Origin: Medakamo hakoo
Taxonomy: Eukaryota > Chlorophyta > Trebouxiophyceae > Coccomyxaceae
DNA: 64,000 nucleotides
Assembly (NCBI GenBank): GCA_026636295.1
Contig: CP089453.1
Coordinates: forward strand, 248,001 to 312,000
Direction: 5' to 3'
The stretch's first letter is position 1. Each line of letters begins with the position of its first letter. Of this stretch, positions 9,902 through 20,931 are shown piece after piece. The position numbers and the translations under genes are program-made. The notes under the pieces were generated by a model. It was not told the origin of the DNA. It searched no databases and saw only the letters and a program-made list of their open reading frames with translations.

Positions 9902-10681
9902 ATGGCCGCCCTCGCCGCTTTGCACCAGCGCCTGATGGACCTGGAGGCGCGTGTCCGTGGGTGCGCGCTCATCAAAACCCTCGTCCGAGGCAGACAAAAA
10001 AAGCACACGCACCCCCCATCCATCCACACCTTTTCCTCTTTCTCTCCACAGGTCCGGGCGCGCGAAAAGATGGCCGTGGCGTCGGCTGCTGAAGAGGCGG
10101 CCGCGGCCGCCGCCGCCGCCCTCGCCCAAGAGCGTTCCCTCCTAGCAGCCCAAGCCCGGGACACGCTGCGCGCGGAAGCCGAGGTCGCGGCCCTGGCGGC
10201 AGAAGCCGCGGCTGCGCTCGCGACCAACCCCACGGCTCCTCCGCCTCCACCACCGTCCTCCCCGACCGCCTCGGCCGCCGTGGAAGCCGCGGAATTAGGA
10301 GCCATCATTTCGGCCGCCCGGGCCCGCATGGAAGACACGGATGCCCAGGTGAAAGCCCTGGCGGACGCGCGGGCGGGGAGAGTGGCGGCGCACCGCGCGG
10401 CCGCGGCCGCTGCGGCCGCCCAAGCCGTGCGTTTCCGCGCCGACGCCGCGTCCGCGACGGCCGCCGCCCACGCCGCGGCCGCCCGGGCGGCGGCCTTGCG
10501 CGGTTTAATGAACCGCATCACTGCGGCTGAGGCGGAGGCGCGTGCGCAACACGAGCGGGCGGGTGGGGTGGAGGCCGAGGTCCGGTCGGCGCTGGCCGCG
10601 AGGGACGCCGCCCTCGGCCGGGGCCGGGTCCTGGCGGCGGACGCGGACGCCGTGCGCGCGGCCCTGGCCCGCGTGGTGTGA
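9902..10681 (+). CDS. Small Ala-rich coiled-coil protein, function unknown
   Basis: Exons 9902-9952 and 10052-10681 (226 residues), phase 0, with donor CGT|GTCCGT and acceptor CCACAG|GTCCGG. The start has a strong ACCATGG context. Nearly the whole protein is predicted helix with Ala at heptad-like spacing plus Glu/Arg/Asp (for example AQERSLLAAQARDTLRAEAE), interrupted once by a Pro/Ser linker around residue 75. No family was recognised. It could be a subunit of a coiled-coil complex, or a last exon group of the preceding gene if that gene's stop at 9793-9795 were spliced out; no good donor was found for that. Its stop codon lies inside a 40-base tandem repeat. Confidence 0.5.
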   Translation: MAALAALHQRLMDLEARVRGCALIKTLVRGRQKKHTHPPSIHTFSSFSPQVRAREKMAVASAAEEAAAAAAAALAQERSLLAAQARDTLRAEAEVAALAAEAAAALATNPTAPPPPPPSSPTASAAVEAAELGAIISAARARMEDTDAQVKALADARAGRVAAHRAAAAAAAAQAVRFRADAASATAAAHAAAARAAALRGLMNRITAAEAEARAQHERAGGVEAEVRSALAARDAALGRGRVLAADADAVRAALARVV

Positions 10682-10745
10682 CCACACAACAAAGAAAAAA
10701 ACCACGGCCCGCGTGGTGTGATCACTCAACAACGAAACAAGCACG
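10666..10745. repeat. 40-base imperfect tandem repeat spanning a stop codon
   Basis: Copies start at 10666 and 10706, each beginning GGCCCGCGTGGTGTGA. The first copy contains the last codons and TGA of the coiled-coil gene; the second lies in the 25-90 bases between the convergent 3' ends. The two copies differ at several positions, so the duplication is not fresh. Confidence 0.75.
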
Positions 10746-10770
10746 TCGGCTGGCCTACACACACACCACC

Positions 10771-13125
10771 TCACGCCCCGCCTCCCTCCCCTTCCACCGC
10801 CAGCGGCGGTGAAATGCGCACCCTCGCCGCGCCCGTCCCCTCGCCCACCACCTCCGCGGCGCAGCCGAGCGCCCGCGCCGCCTCGACTTGGGCGCCCAGG
10901 GCAGCAGCGCTGGCCGCGGGCGCGAGCTCGGCCGCCACGCCGGACGGCAGGACGACGCCCGCGGCGGCGGCCCGGGCTTCGGCCGCCGCGGACGCGGTGG
11001 CGGACGGAGGGGGCGCCCGGCCCGGAGGCGGGCGCCCGTCGCCCTCGCCCCCGTCGTCTCCGCCGCCGCCGCCGCCCAGCACGCCGCCGCCCGCGGTCGG
11101 GTCCAGCCCCACCAGGGCCCGCAGCGCGCGCGTCAGCCCGGCCGGCGCGCCCGCCCGCACCGCGTACACAGGCACGCCCGCTTCTCGGGCGTCGGCTTGG
11201 AGGCGGGGCGAGCCGCGGATGGCGGAGCGCAGCGCCAAGACGACGTCCGCAGCCGACAGGCGGGGCGCCAAGGACACCGCGCCTTCCAGGCCCGCCGCCG
11301 CGGCAGCGGACGACACGTCGGCGTCGGGCAGGCCAAACACAAAGACGCGGAGCGGTGGCGGGCCGGAGGAAGGGGACGGCGCGCCCGCCGCCGGCGCGCT
11401 CCGCCCGCCGCGCGTCTGCAGGCCCGGCCCGGGCGCGGACGGCGGGAAAGCCGCACGGGCGTGCTCGTCGTCCAGCCCTCCCGCGCCGCCGCCGCCGCCG
11501 CCTTCGTACCCGCCCGCCCGGGCGGCCAGCACGTCCGCCGGGTCGGCGTCGCCCGGCAGCGCCGTCCAGGCGCCGTCGGGCCCACGGACGCGGACCTGGA
11601 CGCCGGGGGGCGGGGGCGCGCCCCTCAGGACCGCGTCGACGGCCGAGGCCAGGCACGGGAACACGCGCCAGACGGACAGGTCGAGCATTTCGACCGCCGC
11701 ATCGAACGCGGGCGGGCCGGCGCGCTCCAGCACGGTCTTCCGCCCGCCCGGCCCGGGGCCGCCCCCCCGGCGCCGCGCCTCGTCGTCGCCCAGCGTGACG
11801 GCCTGGACCCCGCCCACCAGGTCCGCCAGGGACGGGTTGGCCACCAGCGACGCCAGGCTGCCGCCGTGGGCCGTGGCGACCAGCTGGACGCCGCGCTGCG
11901 AGATGGTGCGCGCCGCGTCCGCCTCCGCCTCCGTCCCGATCTCGTCGATGACGACCACCTCCGGCATGTGGTTCTCCACGGCCTCCACCATGACGGCGTG
12001 CTGGGCCGACCGGTCGGCGACCATCAGGCGCCGGGCGCGGCCCAGGGCCGGGTGCGGGACGTCGCCGTCGCCCGCGACTTCGTTGGACGTGTCGACGATG
12101 ACGACGCGTTTGCCGCCGCCGGTGGGGGTGGGGGCGGGCGCGGACGGTGCGCCGTCGCCGTCGCCGTCGCCGTCCCCTCCCCCTCCGCCTCCGCCTCCAC
12201 CAGCCAGCCCAGGGTCCGCGGCCAGCAGGCGGGCCAGCTCCCGGATGGCCGTGGTCTTGCCCACGCCCGGCCTGCCCAGCAACAGGATGGACGCGCCGGC
12301 GAGGGCCAGGTCAGCCGCCGCGGCCGCGGACCCGGGGATGGCCCGGCCGACGCGGGCGGTGAGGCCGACAACGCGGCCGGCCCGGTTGCGCAGCGCAGAC
12401 ACCCGGTGCAGCGTCGCGTCAATGCCCGCCCGGTTGTCGTCGCCGAAGTCTCCCAAGCGGCCGATCGCGCCATCCAGGTCCGCGTGCGTGATGGGCGCGG
12501 AGGACAGCCGGACGTCGCCGCACGGCAGGCGGGCCAGGGGGGGCCGCCCCACGTCCATGACCACTTCCAAGACGTCTGCCAGGTCCGGCCGCGACGCCAG
12601 GGCGGCGGCGACGGGTGGGGGGAGGAGAGCCACCAGCCGCAGGATTTCGTCCATGTAGGTGGTTGTGGTGGTGGACGACGACGACGGCGGTGGTGGGGGT
12701 GGCGGGGCGAGGAGCGTGGCCGCCGCGGACGACGGCACAGGCGGCGCCGCCTCGCCCTCTCCGCCCTCCCCACCTCCCAGCCGGGACGGCGGCCGGACCG
12801 CCGACTCTTCCGCCGCTTGGGTGAGCAGGCGGGTCAGACGGCCTCCTGGAGGGCGGGCGAGGACGGGGTCGGCGGGCGTGGAGGAGGAGCGGGCGCGGGA
12901 AGGCGGCGGCGAGGCGCCGCTGGACGCGGGTCGAGCAGACGTGGCAGCGCTGCCACGCGCATCGCTTTGGGCCGCTGCGCCGCCGCTTTCCTCGCCCTCG
13001 GCTCCCGCGTGCGCGCGCGGGAGCCAGGGCCGAGGACTGGCCGCTTCAGGCGTCGGGCGGGCCGGGCGAGCGCGGGCGTCCCTGGCCCGGGGCGGGCCGC
13101 GAGGTGTGAGCCCTCGCCCGCGCAT
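10771..13125 (-). CDS. ycf45: Ycf45-type AAA ATPase, nuclear-encoded, likely plastid-targeted
   Basis: A 784-residue single-exon protein. The core matches Ycf45/SpoIIIAA-like P-loop ATPases: MDEILRLVALLPP at about residue 157 opens the domain, LLLGRPGVGKTTAIRELARL is Walker A (around 285), VIVDTSNEVAGDGDVPHPALG follows, and EVVVIDEIGTEAEADAARTI is Walker B with the sensor region (around 395). Then come AHGGSLASLVANPSLADLVG and DEARRRG. Ycf45 is plastid-encoded in some algae and nuclear in green plants; its biochemical role is poorly known. The first 60 residues are rich in Arg, Ala, Ser and Pro with few acids, as expected of a chloroplast transit peptide; the Met at 13125 was chosen for that reason (frame open to 13437). 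Two Gly/Asp-rich insertions interrupt the ATPase. The C-terminal 300 residues contain a second alpha/beta segment (LRVFVFGLPDADVSSAAA) of unknown role. Confidence 0.8.
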   Translation of the reverse strand: MRGRGLTPRGPPRARDARARPARPTPEAASPRPWLPRAHAGAEGEESGGAAAQSDARGSAATSARPASSGASPPPSRARSSSTPADPVLARPPGGRLTRLLTQAAEESAVRPPSRLGGGEGGEGEAAPPVPSSAAATLLAPPPPPPPSSSSTTTTTYMDEILRLVALLPPPVAAALASRPDLADVLEVVMDVGRPPLARLPCGDVRLSSAPITHADLDGAIGRLGDFGDDNRAGIDATLHRVSALRNRAGRVVGLTARVGRAIPGSAAAAADLALAGASILLLGRPGVGKTTAIRELARLLAADPGLAGGGGGGGGGDGDGDGDGAPSAPAPTPTGGGKRVVIVDTSNEVAGDGDVPHPALGRARRLMVADRSAQHAVMVEAVENHMPEVVVIDEIGTEAEADAARTISQRGVQLVATAHGGSLASLVANPSLADLVGGVQAVTLGDDEARRRGGGPGPGGRKTVLERAGPPAFDAAVEMLDLSVWRVFPCLASAVDAVLRGAPPPPGVQVRVRGPDGAWTALPGDADPADVLAARAGGYEGGGGGGAGGLDDEHARAAFPPSAPGPGLQTRGGRSAPAAGAPSPSSGPPPLRVFVFGLPDADVSSAAAAAGLEGAVSLAPRLSAADVVLALRSAIRGSPRLQADAREAGVPVYAVRAGAPAGLTRALRALVGLDPTAGGGVLGGGGGGDDGGEGDGRPPPGRAPPPSATASAAAEARAAAAGVVLPSGVAAELAPAASAAALGAQVEAARALGCAAEVVGEGTGAARVRISPPLAVEGEGGGA

Positions 13126-13458
13126 TTTTTTTTCGAGACGGAGTGAAGGGGCGCGCGGCCGCTTCTTTTTTATTTTGTAACACACTCCATCCCTGGGAAA
13201 GAGGCCGGCGATAACAGCTCGAGCACGGCGGGGAACACACCCACTCCACACCCACCACACACGCGCACAGGGCGCCCCACACGCACACACACACACACAT
13301 TGTTTTGTTCGTTCGCCTTGGTTTTGTTCTCCCTCCACCCCCACGCCCGTTGGTGTTGCTTGGTTGGGCCGCCCGCCACTCCCTCTCTCTCTCTCTCCAT
13401 CCCACGCACCCGCACCACCCTCCCCTCCCATGCCCACCTCTTCGCCCTTCCTCCCTCT
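13126..13458. other. Intergenic stretch, Ycf45 promoter and DNMT1 3' end
   Basis: No gene was seen in these 333 bases. The minus-strand Ycf45 gene starts at the left side and the DNA methyltransferase stops at the right side. The stretch is relatively T-rich and holds a CA microsatellite (about 13279-13301), a CT microsatellite (13381-13397) and A/T-rich DNA at 13165-13180. Confidence 0.7.
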
Positions 13459-16400
13459 TCACGCCGCCCCACCACCCCCGCGCCGCGCCGCCGTCGCTTC
13501 CAGCGCCCGGCGCAGCTGGTTGCCCAGCGCCGCCGCCAGCGGGACGGGGACCGCGTTGCCCACCTGCCGGTGCTTCTGGTGGACGTTGCCGGACAGGCGG
13601 AAAGCGTCGGGGAAGCCCTGGGCGCGCGCGCACTCGCGCACGGACACGATGCGGTCCTGGCCCGGGTGGAAGACCTGGCCCACCTTGCCCATGGGCTGCG
13701 GGTCGGTGGTCGACGTCGGGAAGTGGCCGGCCAGGTCCAGCCGGCCAAACAGGCCGCGCCAGCCGTTGTGGCGGTCGGCCGTGTTGGGCAGGCACCAGGG
13801 GACGAGGTCGCCGCCCTTGAACTTGGCGCGGGACGGGTCCGCCGCCACGATCTGTTGCAGGACGCGCCAGTCCGCGCCGGGGGTGTGCTTGGGGATGCAC
13901 CGGCACCGCTCCAGGTTCAGCTCGTTCATCTCCTTGGAGATGTGGTCGAGCAGCGTCGGGTTGGCCCCCCGGATCGCGGCCTGGAAGGCCGACGTCGGCG
14001 GCTGGGAGTAGGGCATCTCCGCCGCGTCCGACCCGTTGGCGATCTCCGGCAAGTCGCCGATGGCGTCGCGCACGGTCACGGTGCGCAGCGGCGCGCCCGG
14101 GCGCTGCGGCACGGCCGTGTACGACACGCCGCCGGGCAGGTTGATGGTCAGCTGCGGCGAGCGGAAGACGTGGCGCGGCGCCGGCCACTCGGGCAGCGCC
14201 TCCCCCGGGGCGGCCGCCCAGATGAAGGTGCGCTTGCGGGATTGGGCCACGCCGAAGTTGCCGGCGTTGAGCACGCCGAACCGGACCTGGTAGCCCATCT
14301 CCAGCAGGGAGCGCAGCGCCAGGCGGAAGGTCAGCGACTTGTTGTGCGACACAAAGTTCCGCACGTTCTCCAGCAGGAAGTAGCGCGGCCGGTAAAAGTC
14401 GGCGAAGGACAGGTAGGCCATGACCATGGAGTTTTGGACCATGGACCAGTTGCCCTTGTTGAACCGGTTCATGCCGGAGTAGCCCTGGCAGGGCGGCCCG
14501 CCGCACAGGAACTCGACGTCGCCGGGGGCGGGCAGGGAGGCGACCGTGGCCGCGTCCAGGGCCGCGACCTCGGCTGCGCACTCTTCCGACTGGCGGCAGT
14601 GGGACGCCTGGCCGGCCTTGGCCATGGACGCGGCCAGGATGACGTTGCAGTTGGCGCACCAGGTCGTGGCGGCCGGGTTGTTCAGGCGGAACGCGTCGGC
14701 CGCGGGCGCTTCGTACTCGATGGCCCACTCCGTCTTGGCCGCGCCCGCCTGGTGCAGGCCCTCGGACAGGCCGCCGCAGCCGGCGAAGATGTCCATGGTG
14801 CGCAGGGCCAGGGCGTCGGAGGCGGGCGGCGGGGCGGAGCCGGCGCCCGCGCCGGCGGCGCCCGGGCCGCCAGGGTGCGCGAGGCGCGCGCCCATCGTGC
14901 CCTCATCCACGTCCGTCGCCAGGGACGCCGGCGCGTCCTCCGTGAATTTGCCGGCTTTGCGGTCGTACGTGCCGACGACGGCGTAGGTGTACGTGGGCAC
15001 GCCGGCGGCCAGGTCGTCCGGGCGGGAGCCCAGCACGCGCTCGCCCGCGGCCGCGCGCGCGCCCGGGCCGCGCACCAGCGCGACGCGCGTCGCGACCACG
15101 TCGCCCGCGATGTCGACTTCCGCCGTCTCAGGCCCGGCGGACGCGTACACGTCCCACCACTGGGCGGCGTAGGCGGTGTCGGGCGAGATGTCTTCCGGGC
15201 GGTAGAACCGTTCGACGGTGATGCGGGTCGGCGCGGCGCGGCCACCACCGCCCGCCGGCGTGTGGATTTTGACGATGCGACCCACGCCGTACGCCCGCAA
15301 ACCGGCGTTGCCGCCACCTTTGGCGAACCGGCCCTTCACATAGTCAGGCATTTTGACTTCCACGACCGCGGCCGGGCACTGGTCAAAGACGGTCGGCCCG
15401 ACGAAGCACGCGTCGCCGACCGCGAAACGCACACCGTCTTTCGTGAAGGCGTCCGGGCCGGCGGACGCGATGCCGCGCGGCGGGGTGGGCGGCGCGGGCA
15501 AGACCGTGCCCAGGGAGGACGTCAAATCCGCGGGCAGGGACCGGAACATGCCGCGCGACGGCTCGTACACCGACCGGTAGAAATAGGTGCGGGGCGCGCC
15601 GGCGGCCGCCGCCGCGTCGTTGGCCGCACGCAGCGCCGCGTCTTCCGCCGCCGCCGCGTCGCGGGACGCCGCGTCGGTGGCCCAGGTGCGGGGCCGGGCG
15701 CTCGCGGCCGCCTTGGTCGCCACCGCGTCCAGCGGCGTCGTCAGCGGCGGCAGGTTGCCGGCCAGGAACAGTTCCGCCTCGTTCGCGGCGTCGCCCAACA
15801 CCGTGTCGGACCCGCGCACCAGCTGGCGCGTCTGGATGAAGGCGGCGTGCGCGCCGCCCTTGCCCGCCTTGCTCTTGTCGACCCACAGGGCCTGGACCAG
15901 GCCCAGGCGGGAGTCGGACCCCTCGGACGCCGGGCCCAGCTCGACGACGTCGCCCAGGGCGAAGGCTTGGCCCGACGCGGCGACGGCCGCGCTGTAAAAC
16001 TCGGCCGCGGTTTTCGGGGCGTGCGGCCCGCCGCCGCCGGAGCGGGGTTTGCCCGTCAGGGAGGGCGGCTTGCCAGCTTTGGCGGCGGCCGCGAGGACGG
16101 CGGCGGCAGCAGCGCCGCGGGCGGCCCGCGCGGCAGCCGCGTCGGCTTCCTCATCTTCGACCAGGCCGGCCTCGACCGCCTCGTCCTCGTCCTCTTCCGC
16201 GTTGGCGTCGTCGTCCACGGCCGTCAGGCCGCCGCCGCCGCCCGCCGCCGCCGCCGCTTCGGCTTTTTTAGCCGCGGCAGCCGCTTCCAAGTCCGCAAAG
16301 TACGTCTGCCAGACGCCTTGCACCATGGCCGTCGACGTCGCCGTCATGGGTTTGCGGTCGCGCGCCGCCTTGTCGCGCGTCGGGTTGGCGCGCAGGCCGC

Positions 16401-19356
16401 GCTTGCGGCGGGCGGCCGCCGCCGCTTTGGCCGACAGCGCGTGCAGTTTGGCGTGGCGGCGGGCGGCCAGGCGCTCGCGCAGGGCCACCACGAACGCGCA
16501 GTCGCGCACCGCCCGCTCCGGCCAGTGCTTGGCCTGGTTGAGCAGGATTTGGGCGTGGACGGTCAGGAAGCGCTCGACCTCAGCGGCCTTGGGCGACACG
16601 TGCGCCGGGTCGTCGGCCGGCAGGGCGGCCAGGCGGGCCACGACCGCGTCCCAGGACAGGCGGGAGGGGCGGGCCTCGGCCGACAGCAGCGACAGCGTCG
16701 CGATCGCAGCGCGGGCGGCCTTGACGACCGGCGCGTAAAACGGCGCGTAGGACGGCGCCGGGCGCGCCAGGCGGTACCAGCCCGCCTCCGTGCGGATGTT
16801 GATGTAGATGGCGCCCGGGCCGGCTTCCAGCACCCATTCCTGGATCTGGGACAGGGCGGTGCGCACGCCCGCTTCTTCGGCGGGCGAAGGGGCGGACGAG
16901 CCGCCGGCGGCGGAGGACCCGCCGGCAGACGCGCCGCCGGCCGCGGCCGCTTTTTCTGCGGCCACGCCGTCCTTGTCCGTCGGAATCGCGCCCGCGCCCT
17001 CGTCCTCCAGCGGGTCCGCCACCAGCCCGGACGCGAACAGGGCCGTGTCCGGCTCCACCCCGCCCCACATGGGCAGCAGCTCCAGGGAGGACAGGAAGCC
17101 GTCGGCGTTGTACACCGCAAAGTCGGACAGCAGGCGGCGGGGCAGCGCGCCCGGGTCGGCGTGCAGGAAGCCCTCCTCGAAGAAGAGGACCAGCTCGTCC
17201 GTCTCGTCGTGGACCTTGTCGAACAGCGCCGGTTCCGGGTAGTCGTCCGCGATCTCGGACGGGTCGATCTTGATGTAGACGCCGGCGCCACCGGCCTTGG
17301 ACGGACCGCCGGCACCACCGCCGCCGCCCGCTTTAGCGGCGGCCGCTTCCGCTTCTTTGGCGACGGCCTGCAGCGCGAAATCCGCGTCGGCCAAGGCCGC
17401 AGCGGCCGCGGGCGCCAGCTCTGGCAGCACGACGACCTGGGCCGGGGCAGAGGCCGCGGCCGGCGCGGCGGCCGACTTGCCTTTCCCCTTGTCCTTTGCC
17501 GCAGGCGCGGGCGCGGGCGCCGCCGCCTCCACCCGCGGGTGGGACGGGTCGGCCGGGTCGGCGTCCGCGCCGATGGAGATGCCGCCCGCGCCGCCGCCGC
17601 GGCGGAAGGCAGCCAGCGCTTCCGCAACTTTGACGGCCAGCGGCGTGGCCAGCAGGCGGGGGGTGGACGGAGCCGCGTCGGCCGCGGCGTCGGCCGCGCC
17701 CAGCGCAGCCAAGACCGCGCCACCGCACGCGGCCAGGGCCTGGGACGGCAGGCCGAACGCCTTGCCCGCTTTGGCGCGGGCCAGGCGGGCGACAGCGTCG
17801 TCCCACGTCGCGGACAGCGACCCGCCGAGCGCAGGGTTGACGGCGCGCACGACCTCGGCGACGACCTCACAGACGTCGGCCAGGTGACCCAGCTCGCGGC
17901 GGTAGGCGGGGGCCGCCTTGGCCGCAATGAACGTGACACCCGGCGCGCCCGCGGACGTGAAGGTGATGGCCGGCGTGGAGCCGGGCGCGCCCGACGCGTC
18001 CAGGGCCCAGCCCGTCAGCGGGCCCGCACCGGACACGGCGATGGCGCCCGCGCGCGCGCCGTTGGCCGGGCGCAGTTCGCCGGAAAACGACAGCGGGCCG
18101 GCGAAGGCGACGCGGTCCAGCGGCACGACCTGGCCCGCCGCATCCGCGACGACCAGGTCGTGGACGGGGATGCGAGAGCCGGCGGTCGCGCCCAGGTGGG
18201 CGAGGGCGGCGGCCTCGTCGTCCGCGACGGGCACCGCCCGCACCTCGATCAGGTCGCCCTTCTTCGGGCCGCCGGCGCCGGCGCCGGCGCCGGCCGCCTC
18301 CTTGTACGACACGCCCTGGGCGGCCGCCCGGCCAGAGCCGACGGTCGTCGCAGGAGCGGGCGAAGCCTTGGCCTTTTTCGCGGCGGCGGCGGCGGCGGCT
18401 TTGCCTGCCTCGCTCGTCACGCGTTTCGCGCGGGGCTTGGGCCCCGCGGCCGCGGCGGCGGCGGCAGCCTTGGCGCGGGTGGGTGGTTTCTTGGCTTTGC
18501 CCGTGGCCGCCGGCGCGGGAGCCGGGTCGGCGTCCATGGGCTCGGGCTTGGGGTCGGCTGTTGGTGAGCGAGTGGAGGGAGCAGGGAGGTGAGAGGCATG
18601 CGTTTTTTCGAGTGGGTGCCGGACAGAAAGAGCCGTTGTGTCACGCGCAAGGCACGCGCTCGGCCGGCCAACGCGCCCCAGTGGCGGTGGAGCCACACAC
18701 CGAGGTTGCCGCCGCCGCCCATGGTTGGGGGCGGGGAAGTGGTTTGGTGTTGTGCGCGGGCGAAAATGAGAGCTGCGCGCGCCGCGGGTGCTGAGGCAAT
18801 GACGGTCTGTGGAGCGATTTCGAGTGCAGCAGCCGCACCCTCCCCCCATCATCCCCCGAAACGCACCAGTCTTGACAGCGGACGCGACGCCCTTGACGAA
18901 CTCCGCCGCTTCAGACCAGTTCTTGAACGTCTCGCCTGGTTGTCGAAGGCGTGCGGGAGGGGGTGGGGAGGGGGGCGGGCGTGAGCCGTTGGCGGGGAGG
19001 CGGGAGCGACGGAGTGCGTGTCCTCGTTTTTCGAATGCACGCGCGCAGGCGTCCGGCGGCTTTTGGGCGCAGTGCCGCCCTCATCCCGCCCCGCCCACCC
19101 TCGCAGCAACAAGGCCGGCATTTGTACACGACCGGGTGGGGTGCGCGGGCGCGGATGGAAGCCCGGAAGGGGTCGGCGCGACGCCGCAAACGACACTCTT
19201 GCGCTGCCATTGGTCTGTCGAACGGCTTTTTCTTCGTTCCCCACGCCGTCCGTGCTCACCGTTGGGCGCCACAAACGCCTGCGCCTTCTTGCCGGACGCC
19301 TTCTGGACGGAGCCGCCCAGGGCGGACCACAAGGCCAGGTCGCCCGGAGTGGCCAT
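13459..19356 (-). CDS. MET1: Maintenance DNA (cytosine-5) methyltransferase, MET1/DNMT1 type
   Basis: Copies 5-methylcytosine onto hemimethylated CG sites after replication. Exons are 19356-19260, 18935-18867 and 18557-13459 (1754 residues), with phases 1 and 1 agreeing. Two RFTS-like regions are seen: a weaker one (about 230-420) and a clear one (about 480-660) containing LSQIQEWVLEAGPGAIYINI then RTEAGWYRLARPAPSYAPFY. There are two BAH domains (about 915-1010, FALGDVVELG; about 1095-1220, FAVGDACFVG). The catalytic domain starts near 1310 with DIFAGCGGLSEG (motif I), then GGPPCQGYSGMNRF (IV, catalytic Cys), FLLENVRNFV (VI), QSRKRTF (VIII) and HRQVGNAVPVPLA (X). There is no CXXC zinc finger, as in plant MET1. 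A Lys/Ala-rich segment follows the first 55 residues and may be the nuclear signal. Exons 1-2 encode an unidentified conserved-looking stretch, FVAPNGETFKNWSEAAEFVK. MDADPAP at 18537 is the alternative start if exons 1-2 belong elsewhere. Confidence 0.93.
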
Positions 19357-19667
19357 GGTCGGTGCTTGGAGCGGAGGGGAGGGGGAGCAAAGGAAAAAAA
19401 ACCGCTCTCTCTTTTGGTTGAAGAGAGGAGTGTGGAGGGGGAGGGGGGGCGAGCGCGTGCGCGCCGCCATCCGACCCCCGCCTCCGCCTGCCCCCCTCTC
19501 TCGAGGCGTCTCGTCAAGCTCGTCAAGCCCGCTCTCCACGCCACTTACACACACACACACTTTCACACCCTCCAACACGCAGGCACACACACAAGCCCCA
19601 CAGGCAAGACAGGGTTGTCCTTCCACCCCCCACCCCACCCACGTGATCCCTCCCCCCTCACTCTCAA
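19357..19667. other. Intergenic, DNMT1 5' region and eEF1B 3' end
   Basis: 311 bases with no gene recognised, between two minus-strand genes. It contains an AC microsatellite (about 19548-19562), a G-rich patch and a CT run. It must hold the promoter of the methyltransferase gene. Confidence 0.65.
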
Positions 19668-20931
19668 TCACAGCTTGTTGAAGGACACGATGTCGATCGA
19701 CTGGATCGTCTCCGACTCGCCGTCCCGGACCAGCTCCTCCTCGATGATGGCGTCCATGGACTCGACCTTGGCGTCCTCGATGACGGCCGTGATCTGCAGC
19801 TTCTTGATGCCGTAGCCGATGGGCGCCAGCTTGGACGCGCCCCAGAGCAGGCCGTCCTTCTGGATGGCGCGCACCTCCGCCTCCATGGCCGCCAGGTCCG
19901 TCTCGTCGTCCCACGGCTTGACGTCCAGGACGATCATGGACTTGGTCAGCTTGGCCTTTTCGGCGCCGCGCTTCTTGGCGGCCTCGATGATCTGTGTGTG
20001 GGGGGCGGTGGGAGGGGGGCGGTGTGTGAGGAGGGATGCACCCCTTCCAGCGAGGCGGGCGGGCGGGTCCCCCCCCCTGCCCCCCCCCCCCCCTGTGCCG
20101 CGTCACACGTCCGGGCCCGCACCTTCTTCTTCTCTTCCGCCGCCGCCTTCTCCTCCTCCGTCATCTCGCCAAACAGGTCCAGGTCCGAGTCGTCGTCCGA
20201 GTCGGAGTCAGAGCCGGCGGCCGGGGCGGCGGCTTTGGCGGCCGCAGCGCCGGCCGCAGCGCCAGCAGCGGCAGCGCCACCAGCCGCAGCGCCGCCCGCG
20301 CCGGAGATGGACACGCCCGCGCCCTTGCCCGGGAAGCTGGTGAGTGGTGCGCGTGGAGCCGGGGGTGAGGGCGGCGCGCGGAGGCCGATCGGTTTTTCTG
20401 CGCGCTCCCCCCCACTGCGCGCTCGCGGCGCCGGCCGCGCGTCCGGCCGCGCGTCGACGGCGCTCCCCTCTCAAAACAAAGCAACTCACCTCGCGCCCAG
20501 CAGCGCGGAAATGTGGGCATACCAGCGCGCCGCGTTGGCGTACTTGGCGTCCGGTTTGGAGGCCAGGGCGGCGTAGACGGCCAGGTCGTCGCGGGAGGCT
20601 TGGTAGCTGCGTTTTTGAGAGGGAGGGAATGCGTGAGGTGGTTGGGCGGGCCGCTGCGAGGGTGATCTGGGCCCTCCCAATCCATTGTGATCGGTTGGAA
20701 GCGTGGCCAGGGGATCGCAGCACTCGTGCATAGGCGTGGACGGCCGGCCACGCATCGGCGTGGCGCCCAAAGTCGCGGCGGCTTGCTTGCGGCGCGCTTC
20801 CGCCGGGCGCGCCGACGGCTGCGCCGCCAAACAAAAGCCCAAACGCACCCTTCAACGTAGGACCGGGTCGCCAGGTGCTTGTCCAGGGCGGCCAGGCCGT
20901 CGGCTTTGGTCAGGTCGGGGAAGGAGACCAT
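19668..20931 (-). CDS. Translation elongation factor eEF1B guanine-exchange subunit (EF-1 beta type)
   Basis: Catalyses GDP/GTP exchange on eEF1A. Four exons: 20931-20849, 20606-20490, 20336-20123 and 19991-19668 (245 residues); phases 2, 2 and 0 all agree. The N-terminus (MVSFPDLTKADGLAALDKHL, then YQASRDDLAVYAALASKPDA) is the GST-C-like domain. An Ala-rich linker leads to an acidic casein-kinase-2-like patch, SDSDSDDDSDLDLFGEM, and an EEKKK stretch. The C-terminal exchange domain is canonical: SMIVLDVKPWDDETDLAAME, then GLLWGASKLAPIGYGIKKLQ and the terminal SIDIVSFNKL, whose penultimate Lys inserts near the eEF1A Mg2+ site. The length is near the usual 225. Head-to-head with CDC73 across 322 bases, and upstream of DNMT1 on the same strand. 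Confidence 0.95.

Noticed and set aside
13279-13301. CA run as a telomere or satellite
   Set aside because: A short dinucleotide microsatellite; several similar ones lie in other gaps, with no telomeric repeat unit.
13300-18567. A 1755-codon plus-strand open frame
   Set aside because: It is fully antisense to the DNMT1 exon; its translation is Gly/Arg/Val-rich with no domain. High GC makes stops rare in such frames.
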